A stretch of DNA of 64,000 nt from Amphiura filiformis (taxonomy: Eukaryota; Echinodermata; Ophiuroidea; Amphilepidida; Amphiuridae): positions 73,968,713-74,032,712 of the forward strand of contig NC_092628.1 in the NCBI RefSeq assembly GCF_039555335.1, read 5' to 3'. This document shows positions 54,197 through 64,000 of the stretch, one piece after another (position 1 is the stretch's first letter; each line of letters begins with the position of its first letter). A program made the position numbers and the translations under genes. Below the pieces are notes generated by a model that worked only from the letters and a program-made list of their open reading frames with translations, had not been told where the DNA came from and did no database searches.

Positions 54197-54354
54197 AGTG
54201 TATAATTCGACTGGTCAGTGCCAGAAGTGGGTAAGTGCAATAGTTGCCATGTGTAGATGAGTACAATACACTGTGTGTAGCTTACCAAATGTTCACAGGG
54301 TGGCTATTGCATTTACACACTTCTGGCACTGATCAGTCAAATTCTACATTGAAT
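54197..54354. repeat. Foldback/MITE-like inverted repeat
   Basis: GTCAGTGCCAGAAGTGGGTA near 54208 pairs with its near-complement near 54312-54338. Arms are about 45-50 bp with several mismatches. Confidence 0.7.
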
Positions 54355-54904
54355 GCCCAAGTGTAGAATTGGGACATCAAGCGATTACTTCATAATTTTT
54401 ACACTGAAAACATGGTATTTGAGTACATGTATAACACAGTAGTACACAGAAAAACATGTTCAATCCTTCAGAGCATGAAAACCAGGTGTTATGGCATTGT
54501 AAAACATGTTTCCCATTGAAGATCATTTGACCAGGTAACCAGGGAGATCTATATAAAAGAGTTCTGGATATGAAAGGTTGGACTATAGTATCATTCATAG
54601 GACTGCATCAATCTTTTTGTTTGTTTTTGCGAGTTATAAAATTTATTATCTGGTTCACTGGTTGTACTTGATTCCATCACAATATACAAATTGTATGTCA
54701 AATATTTATGTTTACTTCAGTGTAGTTCTATGGTCAGTAATTATTGTTTTAGGATGCTTGGTTTGTGTGTAGATTCATGCTCTCCCATATATGTATTATG
54801 TAATGAACAGATATTTGGGTAGATATTTGAGTATTAAAATTAAATCCATTCACAAAGAAAATCTGTACATTTTGTTGTTTGTGTACCTTGTGTCAGTAAT
54901 ACAT

Positions 54905-55562
54905 GAATATACTGCGCCAAAAAGTATCCTTACACTTGGAAAAATAATCACAATTCCAAAACTGAACCATAATGGGGTAAATTTGTTTTTGCAATAGATG
55001 CACTATTTAATCCTGCACATTATGACACCACATTGAATCCAATGTGACCTCAAGAAGTAAAGTAACAAGCGATTGAATAGACAAAGGTCCAGTTTCAAAA
55101 GTGATAAACAGGCCTATACAAGGCGCAAAAAGATTCCAACAAGCGCAGCAAAGACAACACAGTTTCTTCCATGAAGCTTTATTTAAAGCAGTTTTTATTT
55201 CAGATTTTACTTCTCTGTACTTTCATAACTCATATTTTATTTGTCAGTTCTTTTGTTTCAGTTTCAGTTTTCTTTTGTTCCTTTTGTTTAAATTTAAATT
55301 AAAGGCACACATAAATTAGCCATTCACAACTCTCAAAGCAGATGTCTAGTCGGTGGAGTTTTGAATAGGCCAGTTTGTCACTTTTAAAACTGGACATTCA
55401 TCTATTCAAATGCTTGTAACTTTGCTTCTTGAAGTCACATTGGATTCAATGGGATCTCATAATGTGCCAGATAAGAAATTTACCCCAATATGGTTCAGTT
55501 TTGAAATTGTGATTATTTTTCCAAGTGCAAGGATACTTTTTTTGGTGCAGTATAGTATACCA
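54905..55562. mobile_element. Element with about 180-bp inverted repeats
   Basis: The left arm, about 54907-55105, starts ATACTGCGCCAAAAAGTATC. It is inverted at about 55365-55556, ending with the complement of ATACTGCACCAAAAAAAGTA. Shared blocks include AATAATCACAATT and CATTGAATCCAATGTGA. TA-rich flanks suggest a Tc1/mariner-type MITE. Short frames inside are not genes. Confidence 0.65.
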
Positions 55563-55699
55563 ACATTACAGATGATCAAAATAAATAAAGGGCAAAAACG
55601 GGTATTTTCTTAAAAGATAACGTTAATTTAAATGCATGCAATATTCACCATTAACATATCATATTTTGTCAGTGGCCTCTACATGATCAAACCTATGCT

Positions 55700-56012
55700 G
55701 CAGACTAAGGACTGTCGATATATTGATAATAATCAATACTATCGATATAGCCAATATCACTTTCTGAAAAAAAAAAAAAAGATATATCCAAGTTACCAAT
55801 AATGAAAAAAAGTATTGAAAAATCAGGTGTATGCAGTGTGTTCGCTGCCGCTATTACAACAGAACAGACACATTTTAAAATGTCAAAACCTCTGGAATAA
55901 ATAACTGTTCCTTTATTTTACTGCAGTTTATATTCCATTCTACTTTCTGAAGCTTTTAGTGACACAAAAAATTGGGAGGAAAATCGATATATCGATGGTC
56001 CTTACTGCAGAC
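55700..56012. repeat. MITE-like inverted repeat
   Basis: CTGCAGACTAAGGACTGTCG near 55697 is inverted at about 55984-56012 (CGATGGTCCTTACTGCAG). TCGATATATCGA-like motifs lie at both ends. Non-coding. Confidence 0.6.
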
Positions 56013-57430
56013 ACATGTCCTGCTGGTGAAATTAGCACCTATGGCCACTGGAGCTCACTGGCAAAAACTGGTGCCTTTTATCTGTTCCAAATCCAGTGAC
56101 ACCTCATGCATATTTTCTGGATAGGAGTAGGCCTATGTTCACTGGAGGGGTAAAACACTAGTAGTAGTACTATAACAGCCCTGTTGTATTGATTTTCCAA
56201 CGTAAAATGTGGATACCTATTTCAGTATGTACATCCACAGGTCCAGGGAAATTAATGAGGTGTCACGTACTGGAGTTGGAATAGATAATATTAAATAGCT
56301 ACTACAGTGAATTTTCTAGGACACTACAGTGAATTTTCTAGGACAAATAATAAAAAAACCAAGTGACCTATGAAGTTTCCTAGGCAGAAAGAAAAACAAA
56401 CCACACAAATTCTGTACCTAAAATATAACCAAAGTTTTATTAATTGCATAATTTCATTTTCTCAGTACTGACAAATACATGTATGAAGTAGTTTTCCAAT
56501 CATGTTATATTCCATTACTCCTTTACATCAAAATGAGCAGTAAAACTTCAATATTCATAATTATTAGTATGAAAAACAAGCTGTAGCAAAATGATTGGTA
56601 CCCATCAGTTTTCAGTGATACTTATTATGGACAAGAATACCACATCAAAATGCAACATAATTAACCTTATAAAATGTCAAAAATATATAAGTATTGGACA
56701 TTTTCAAAGGTAGCATTTGGAAAAAGTCTGCTTTTTAAATAAACATTGACACTGAAGTGCGTCTCAATTATTTTTATACAGCCTGTAGAACTCCATACAA
56801 TACCCAGCAAACACAAAAATGTTTTTGAAATGTTATAAATGTGTTATGAACATGTTTTGGTTTTGGTCATAACTTTTGAATGACATTCAAATGTCAGGTT
56901 ATGTAAAGGTCATGAACAGGTTTTAAAACATAATTATGAAAAAACTACAATATTAAAATGTTATTGCAAAATACTTTTTGGCGAACATTTTTGAAAAACA
57001 CTGAATAATATTATGTTAGAATGTTTTGCATTAAGTTTTCAAAAATTGTTCTGAATGTTATTGAAACCATTGCTACCCTTTATATAGCCCAACATTTAAG
57101 CGTTTTCTGTAAAACGTTTTGTGTTTATTGGGTATATCAGTATCATAAGAATATACAGCAAGGCATTTCAATGACTATTGTATGTAACGGCATCTTAGCT
57201 AGGATTTGACATGGGCTTGGTCATTTTCACCAAAACTGCGTCCAAATTTTGACCCTGCACCTTCTTGGGGTTCAGTCCATGGTCTTATTTGACAAGTGTC
57301 CGTCATTTTCACCAGAACTTCCTGTCCAAAATTTGACCTGAAAACACAAATTAGACCTCTACACATTCTGGGAGTTCAGTCAGTTCAAATACCTATTGCT
57401 ATAGCCTTGATTTATTGTCTAGTTTTGTTT
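56013..57430. other. Gene-free stretch
   Basis: A/T-rich sequence. The only structure seen is a tandem pair of a 23-bp unit (CTACAGTGAATTTTCTAGGA) at 56303-56346. Confidence 0.45.
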
Positions 57431-57731
57431 TGAGTTCACAGAACTTATTTGAGCATTATTTTAGTATCTGCCAGAGGCATTAATCCCAGGCATTAATCTT
57501 GCTTGTCTCAGGAGCAAACTGCCCATCTAAAATGACGGGTGAACGGTTAAGAGAATGCATTCAAATTCTATCTGGAACCCTGTCCGTTTTACAAACCTGG
57601 TCCTTGAATGACTGGAATAAGGTCAAATTGATTTATAATAATCATAATTCTCTAATTCATGGTTTGATATTGTGATTAACAAAATTATACAAAATAAATT
57701 CAACTTTTATATTATTCCTCTGTAATAAAGC

Positions 57732-57775
57732 AACTCTTATGAAAGACATACTTTGTGTAAGAAAATAGAATCTCA
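57732..57775 (+). repeat. 44-bp direct repeat, left copy
   Basis: AACTCTTATGAAAGACATAC... recurs at 59012-59055 with one difference. The two copies bracket the duplicated segment. Confidence 0.9.
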
Positions 57776-59012
57776 CCCAACTGCAACATGACATTCTATA
57801 TCAATACATGGTGTTATGAGTCTTATTTTTTCTGCCTTATATTAGTTCCAGTAACTGTAACTCGTCATACCTAGAGTTACAGTGCACTCTATTGCTATCT
57901 TTTCCACAAATAAGAAACATCACAATATGTGGGCTCATTTTGGGCTCTAAGGATGCAGCTGAGGAACTCTCTCAAGGACAGTTTGGGCATGCACTGATGA
58001 TTTTAATCCCATTGTACCAGGGTTTGGGCGTGCCTGGATGATTTTAATCCCACTGTACTAGTCTATACTCACAAAGTTGAGGCAGAGAAGATGAGAAAAG
58101 AGGAGATCGCTCGAACATATAATCCGATTACCCACAGTTAACCTCTATTCACTTTTCTTTGTTTGGGGTACTTAAAACACCACTTGAAACTTCCTTTGTG
58201 GTAATCTGTTCATCCGCCACACGCCGTCTGATTTGGTAGTTCTCTCCAGTGGAGAAAATATTCCACACACGGAAGTACATCGTTAAAGTCCCAATTTTGC
58301 AGTCAAATCATGCTTTTTTGTTTAAAAAAAAAAAATACTAACTAGGGTGACCATGATTTTTAAACGAGTGAAGAAGCATTATATATATTGCAACTCCCAT
58401 TAAAAAAATCAAAAAAATTGTTAAGTTATGGAAAGTCAAGCATAATTAATTTTCCAGTCAAATTAATATAAGGTCAAAGGAAAAGAAATTTAAATGATAA
58501 CTATTTGAATATTTGCGGCAGTTTACGGAAACATAAAACCAGTGTAATCAGTAATTCAAACTCGTGTCAGTTTCTCCATATACTCCCGTTTTGTGTCCAA
58601 ACGTGTCCAAAATGCTATTTGGATCCAAAATGCGGGTCTTTTTCACAGGGATCTCGGGTCAAACTTAGCAGCCAGTCATGCCAAACAATACAGAAATTAT
58701 ATTTCGCGGTCAACTGACGTAACAAATTGATATCCGGCATGCGCCGTTTAGAGCTAGACAGTCGTGACTGCATAAAGCCACTTATCGTATTAGTTGATCA
58801 ATCGGATTAGATCATTGTTTCCATCAATAGGCGGATGCACACATTATTTATTTGATGTGGGCAGCGAGCGACCTCCTCTTTTATCATCTTCTCTGGTTGA
58901 GGTAATTGATCTACATTGATCTCATCTTTTGGGTGGGTTCAAAATTCCCTGAGTTGGAAAAACCTGCAATCTTCATGGGAGTAATTTACTTAGTGCAAAA
59001 GTGGTCAAAATA
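57774..59012 (+). repeat. Segmental duplication, left copy (interrupted)
   Basis: 57774-58082 plus 58896-59012 match 62184-62602 almost base for base. The left copy is split by an 813-bp insertion. No coding frame is shared. Confidence 0.92.
58083..58895. mobile_element. 813-bp element with 31-bp inverted repeats and a 7-bp target duplication
   Basis: Ends CAGAGAAGATGAGAAAAGAG... with 29 of 31 bp inverted at the right. GTTGAGG is duplicated at 58076-58082 and 58896-58902. The empty site (AAAGTTGAGGTAATTG) is in the other segment copy at about 62483-62498. Non-coding interior. A 7-bp duplication fits P-like or Dada-like elements; no transposase is there to decide. Confidence 0.85.
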
Positions 59013-59055
59013 ACTCTTATGAAAGACATATTTTGTGTAAGAAAATAGAATCTCA
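59012..59055 (+). repeat. 44-bp direct repeat, right copy
   Basis: Partner of 57732-57775. Confidence 0.9.
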
Positions 59056-59910
59056 TCACGCTTCTACCTACGATGTCCGACTATATTTTACGTTATCAGT
59101 TCATTCTCTGAACGGACAAAGACAATGCAAGACACAAACAAAGAATGTTACTTTCACATAAGTTCTTCGGAAAATACAATGAAATGGTCTTTGTGATCAC
59201 ACATTTTGACTTAACAATCAAAATTTTATGCAACTTTTTAGTGAATATTGAAAAGTATACTTATTTCAATTTATTTCTTACATGTATATAAACTAATGTA
59301 ACAGAAAACTTTCAGGTTTGCCTTGGAAACACTGTTTTAACAAACAATACTACTTCATTCATCATTTATTTCCATAACATAATGCATGAAAGCATCACAT
59401 AACATCACAAATCAATGAAAGACAATTTACAAGTTGCACTACAACTAAGCCTACATGATGCATACATGTATACCCCTAACCTAACCTAACCTATCCAAAA
59501 TATAATCATTTGACTCCAAATAAAGAATATGAAAGTTAATGAAATTTAAAATGTATGCCAGTGTCAATTGCAAGACGATACAGTAAAATAACTGTAAGGT
59601 CCGTTCATACAACGCCGCAATTGCAGTGTGGTGCGTTGCCGATATATTGATTACTTTTTGCCGCAACTCAACTCGTCGCATTTCCAATTGAAAATGTATT
59701 TAACCTTATTGCGATATTGCAATACAGTAGTTTGCAGTACGATACAATGTGGCAATGCACCGCACCACAAAGCAATTGCGCCGTAGTAAGAACAGACCTT
59801 TACATATGCAATACATATAAATATAAAACATGTCTTTGTACTTGAGATGGCTGAACATTTACCAAAATACTGTAATCAATCACACATTTTCAGTGAAAAA
59901 AAAGATCAAA
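59056..59910. other. Gene-free stretch left of tandem-array element 3
   Basis: A/T-rich; short frames only. No repeat or RNA gene recognised. Confidence 0.4.
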
Positions 59911-61165
59911 CTAGAGCGGTTCTCGACTTGCGCGGTTCTCGACGCAAAGCGTCGGCCACAATGCCTCCACCTTGAGGCGTATCATTTTAACCGGTGCAAT
60001 TTCACTAGGAGCTGGCCATCTGTAGATGACAGTGTAAGTTTTAGCCACTAAGTTTCATGCCCATACAACAGTTTTTAGTAATTTGACCTCAGGTGACCCC
60101 TGGGTGACCCCAAAATGACCGCCCAAAAATGTAACCCTAAATGTTGACTGTACCCACCAAATTCCATGCCAATCGACAGTTTTAGTAACTTGACCTCAGA
60201 TGACCCCGGATTACCCCAAAATGACCTTCCAACAATTTAACTCTAAATGTTGACTGTACCCACCAAGTTTCATGCCCATACGACAGTTTTAAGTTATTTG
60301 ACCTCAGATGACCCCGGATGACCCCAAAATGACCTTCCAAGAATTTAACTCTAAATGTTGACTGTACCCACCAAGATTCATGCCCATACGACAGTTTTAA
60401 GTTATTTGACCTCAGATGACCCCTAGGTGACCCCGGATGACCCCAAAATGACCGTCCAAGTATTTGACTCTAAATGTTGACTGTACCCACTTAGTTTCAT
60501 GCCCATACGACAGTTTTAAGTTATTTGACCTCAGATGACCCCTGGGTGACCCCGGATGACCCCAAAATGACCGCCCAAGAATTTGATTCTAAATGTTGAC
60601 TGTACCCACCAAGTTTCATGCCCATATGACAGTTTTAAGTTATTTGACCTCAGATGACCCCTGTGTGACCCCAGATGACCCCAAAATGCCATTCAAAAAA
60701 AAATTTGGTTCTAAATGTTTACAGTACCCACCAAGGTTCATGCCCATACGACGGTTTTTGCTAATTTGACCTCAGATGACCCCTAGATGACCTTGGGTGA
60801 CCTTGACCCACTAACCATACCTACTGGAATTTGGAGACCGCCAACGACCATCCCTCCACCAAATTGCATCACTGTACACCAAGGTTCATGCCCATATGAC
60901 GGTTTTTGCTAATTTGACCTCAGATGACCCCTAGATGACCTTGGGTGACCTTGACCCACTAACCAAACCTACTGGAATTTGAAGACTGCCAACGACCATC
61001 CCCCCACCAAATTGCATCACTGTACATCTTACCAGTTTCGAGAAATTGCACCCGCAAGCTCGGACGGACAGATGGACGGACGGATGGACGGATGGACGGA
61101 AGGACGGATGGACGGACGGACGGACAACCAGGAAACATAATACCTCCGGTGGAGGCATAAAAATC
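59911..61165 (-). mobile_element. Tandem-array element 3 with TGACCT half-sites
   Basis: Read on the minus strand: palindrome CCTCCACCGGAGG (about 61144), a (GTCC)n microsatellite (61060-61125), then about eight units of 105-125 bp (61020-60040), each with TGACCT/AGGTCA half-sites. On the plus strand the units read AAATGTTGACTGTACCCACC, AGTTTCATGCCCATACGACA and GACCTCAGATGACCCC. Then come the hairpin GACGCTTTGCGTC (59941-59953) and CTAG (59911-59914) before T. Same architecture as elements 1 and 2 but different unit sequence. It may overlap the 3' UTR of the APMAP-like gene. Confidence 0.58.
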
Positions 61166-61176
61166 ACATGTTTTCA

Positions 61177-63940
61177 TCACATCTTATTAGTTCTCATGTC
61201 AACTTTCACTAAATATGGTGCACTAAATGATCCCAGATAGAGGGCATCTCCCGTATCTAACACTTCACTGACGGAACCAACGACTTCTCCTGTTGGGTCA
61301 TGAAGACTTCTCCTTATAAGACCTTCTTGGTCCAGCTCAATTATCATACCATATGTGGGTAAGAGTGACAGAAGTTTTGCTGGATTCACAAACTGAAACA
61401 AGAAAAGAGAAAATATAAGTGTTCATAGTGTTCATTAATGAAAAGAGGGATGACTGATTGAAAGCCACATACCGTAAAGATTCGCCTAATGGTGCACTTG
61501 GGCTCCTTTGTCTTGGGGTAAATATCATAGGCAAATAGAGAACTCCCTACTCTGAAATCCTACAAGAATTAAGGTTCTGTGCCCTTATTGGTTTTTTTTT
61601 TTTTTTTGTGGAATTTTTACTAAAGGGCACTTGCCTAAAATTCCACTTACGTTAAGTAAGCCCATAGCTCCATTAGGCGATCTTTGCGGTTTGTGAATAG
61701 AAAATTTCATCTATATGACATTACTTGTTACCTTCTAGATGATATGTTACTTTGCTGCTCTATCACAAGGATACACTGAAATATTTTCTTCACCACTGTA
61801 TGATGTGTTAATAATTTCAAAATTGGTTTCCAAGATAAAATGCTCCTACTTCCTCCTAACAATTAGTTAGGATTGCTGGATTGGTGTAATGTCTTCATTT
61901 AAAATGTGTTAGTTTTTCCCAACCTAACAGCAAAGCTAGAGTTACTCATAATGCAATTCAGACAGGTGTAATATACAGCACTGTGATTGTCAAGGCAGGA
62001 TACAGGTCAACATGGCCAAGTTGTTATTAACACTATCTAAAGTTTGTTCGGCTTATATAAGGCAAGAAATTATTTGTCTTTTGTTATTGCGCACATTAAT
62101 AAAGTTCCAACTAATGATCGCGTAAATTCACATAAGCGTGCGCCAATCACCCATTACGCAACGCAAAACTAGCGTTAGCATTGCACCCAACTGCAACATG
62201 ACATTCTATATCAATACATGGTGTTATGAGTCTTATTTTTTCTGCCTTATATTAGTTCCAGTAACTGTAACTCGTCATACCTAGAGTTACAGTGCACTCT
62301 ATTGCTATCTTTTCCACAAATAAGAAACATCACAATATGTGGGCTCATTTTGGGCTCTAAGGATGCAGCTGAGGAACTCTCTCAAGGACAGTTTGGGCAT
62401 GCACTGATGATTTTAATCCCATTGTACCAGGGTTTGGGCGTGCCTGGATGATTTTAATCCCACTGTACTAGTCTATACTCACAAAGTTGAGGTAATTGAT
62501 CTACATTGATCTCATCTTTTGGGTGGGTTCAAAATTCCCTGAGTTGGAAAAACCTGCAATCTTCATGGGAGTAATTTACTTAGTGCAAAAGTGGTCAAAA
62601 TATTGCTCTGCAAAATGTCTTGATTTTCATGATTTGGATTTATAATATTGAGCAGCATTCTACTTGTGATGTTTCTACACTGTGTAGAGAGGGTCTACAG
62701 CATCTCTGAGGTAAAACTGACAAATACAAGGTATATTTCTTGATGCTTGAAGTTTGGATTTCTTAAACGTACAGTGCATCCCTATGTACCGCTGCAAGAC
62801 TTCAGGTCCGTAGATGTCATTATGTTTATGATAAAGACTGAAGTCTTGCTGGCAGGACTAGCCTTATATAAGCCAAACAAACTTTAGTTAGAATTATTAT
62901 TACAGTAAGAAAGAACATAATGACACTGCTGCTTAATTTAAAGGTGTATATCAATACAACACAATAACAGAACTCCTTTCAGGTCATACAATAACCAGTG
63001 GAGTCAATTTCATAGCTTACAAAAATACCTATATAAAAACTTATTACTAGTAAACACATACCTTTGTAATTAGATTCCTTAACCAGGGTTTGTCTGCTAA
63101 GAAATCAAAGAATGGATATGACCCCATTCGTCCTCCAACATAGGCTAATCCTACCCAATATCCTCCTGTACTGCTAGGTGTTATGTTATCTGGAATACCG
63201 GGCAAATTATCTGCAAATATTTCTAAGTTACCAGACTTGGGTCCATCAATGTAATATCTGACAAGTAAAGCGATATCAAAGCTATTATTTTTGACATTGA
63301 ATCCTATACTGGAAATGATTGGTTGGTAACTCACTTTGTTAAAGTTTGTTCGGCTGATATAAGGTGAAAATTATTTGGCTTTTATTACTGCGTGCCTCAA
63401 TAAAGTCCCAACTCACGCTCACATAAATTCACATATGTGTGCCCCAGTCGTTCATTATGCGAAGCACAACTAGCGTAAGCACTGCCCCCAACTGCATGCA
63501 AGCCATTCTACACACACAGTGTTATGAGTCTTATTTTTTCCACCTTATATGAGCCGAACAAACTGTACATTCAGTTATTTCTTAAATTAGTGAGAAGTTG
63601 TACAAAGTCCACACAGTTATAAAGATTTCAATCAAAAACTTTGATGAACCTGTGCCTGGGCTTCTTGGTCAGTCTGGATACTAGCATTAACATTTCTCAC
63701 AGCTTTCCTAATCACTATATGTCAGAATAAATTTGCTCTAAAGTTACCTTTGATTGTCTACCTTTTAAAGTTTTATTTCCTTTTGAGGTGACTATTAATA
63801 CTTACTTCAGAATTCTGAACCTAGATGACTCTGCGATCAATAAGAAATCTTCTTGTGGTGACATTGTTATACCATTTGGAAAGAATAGCTTTGGTAATGC
63901 AACATTGCTTCGGGAACTCTTAGGATTGTACCAAATTAAC
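61177..63940 (-). CDS. APMAP: APMAP-like (strictosidine-synthase-like beta-propeller) protein, last three exons
   Basis: Exons on the minus strand: 63806-63940, 63062-63257 and 61177-61392 (TGA at the end). They have GT-AG borders and compatible phases; the 5' exons lie beyond the right edge. The protein reads LIWYNPKSSRSNVALPKLFF, FPNGITMSPQEDFLLIAES, then FADNLPGIPDNI, TPSSTGGYWVGLA and KPWLRNLITK, ending with IELDQEGLIRRSLHDPTG, VSEVLDTGDALYLGSF and APYLVKVD. These match the C-terminal half of vertebrate APMAP (for example PGFPDNIRPSSSGGYWVG and RRSLHDPDG in human). APMAP is a type II membrane glycoprotein with a six-bladed propeller and reported arylesterase activity; the anchor would be encoded upstream. 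About 181 residues are visible, close to the matching part of human APMAP. The introns (549 and 1,669 bp) contain copies of one MITE family. Confidence 0.94.
61469..61692. mobile_element. MITE, ACCGTAAAGATTCGCC ends, copy 2
   Basis: Diverged inverted-orientation relative of 41095-41309. The ends (CGCCTAATGG.GC) and internal blocks (GGGGTAAAT, AGGGCAC, AAATTCCAC) match. In the last intron of the APMAP-like gene. Confidence 0.75.
62033..62884. mobile_element. MITE family in APMAP introns, copy A (852 bp)
   Basis: CTAAAGTTTGTTCGGCTTAT at 62033 is inverted at 62859-62884 with one mismatch in 26. It contains the right copy of the segmental duplication (62184-62602). Confidence 0.7.
62184..62602 (+). 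repeat. Segmental duplication, right copy (uninterrupted)
   Basis: Contiguous 419-bp version of the sequence at 57774-59012. It preserves the empty site of the 813-bp element. Confidence 0.92.
63338..63570. mobile_element. MITE family in APMAP introns, copy B (about 230 bp)
   Basis: AAGTTTGTTCGGCTGATATA at 63340 is inverted near 63544-63568 (CCTTATATGAGCCGAACAAACT). Its left half matches 62038-62190 (AAACTAGCGT...CCCAACTGCA), so it is a shorter member of copy A's family. Confidence 0.75.
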
Positions 63941-64000
63941 CTGCAAATACAAATAGGTTCATGCAATAAAATGTGAATATTAGGTAGCAGTAGGGCCTTG

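Overview
This is animal nuclear DNA: split genes with GT-AG introns, about 38% GC by eye, and dense transposon debris. The gene set (ceramide glucosyltransferase, a SAMD15-like SAM protein, an APMAP-like protein, a Crypton-type tyrosine recombinase) and the many TAGGCCTA-like palindromes suggest a marine invertebrate deuterostome, probably an echinoderm. That assignment is an inference.

Layout. (1) 1-20,328, minus strand: exons 1-5 of a ceramide glucosyltransferase (UGCG) gene. Its large introns hold two tandem-array elements with AGGTCA half-sites, a TTAA-flanked insertion, hAT-type MITEs with perfect 8-bp target duplications, and nested inverted repeats. (2) 20,329-29,121: the spacer between two head-to-head UGCG genes. 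It holds a 1.33-kb mariner relic with a MITE inside it, and a 4.0-kb inverted-repeat element carrying a tRNA-Met-like sequence, about 0.4 kb of degenerate telomeric (CCCTAA)n and a 109-bp minisatellite. (3) 29,122-37,061, plus strand: a complete nine-exon UGCG paralogue (423 aa, or 401 aa from an internal Met). (4) 37,062-43,192: no gene; a hAT MITE, a hairpin-cored minisatellite and several foldback elements. (5) 43,193-50,117, plus strand: a three-exon SAMD15-like gene (133 aa) whose first intron contains a hAT relic, a hAT MITE and a nested hAT/Harbinger-like pair. (6) 51,603-53,832: a long palindrome, then a 2.1-kb unit with perfect 22-bp terminal inverted repeats around a tyrosine-recombinase gene that has two in-frame TAG codons near its 3' end. 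(7) 53,833-61,176: no gene; MITEs, an 813-bp insertion whose empty site is also in the window, and a third tandem-array element. (8) 61,177-64,000, minus strand: the last three exons of an APMAP-like gene.

The genes do not form a pathway. The two UGCG copies make the first step of glucosphingolipid synthesis at Golgi membranes. They share exon lengths and intron phases, so they are an inverted duplication. The observations most worth following up are the inverted-repeat-flanked tyrosine recombinase, the shared design of the three tandem-array elements (palindrome, microsatellite, AGGTCA-rich array, CTAG-T end), and telomeric repeats inside a candidate transposon between the UGCG paralogues. 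All calls come from reading the sequence; no database search was possible.
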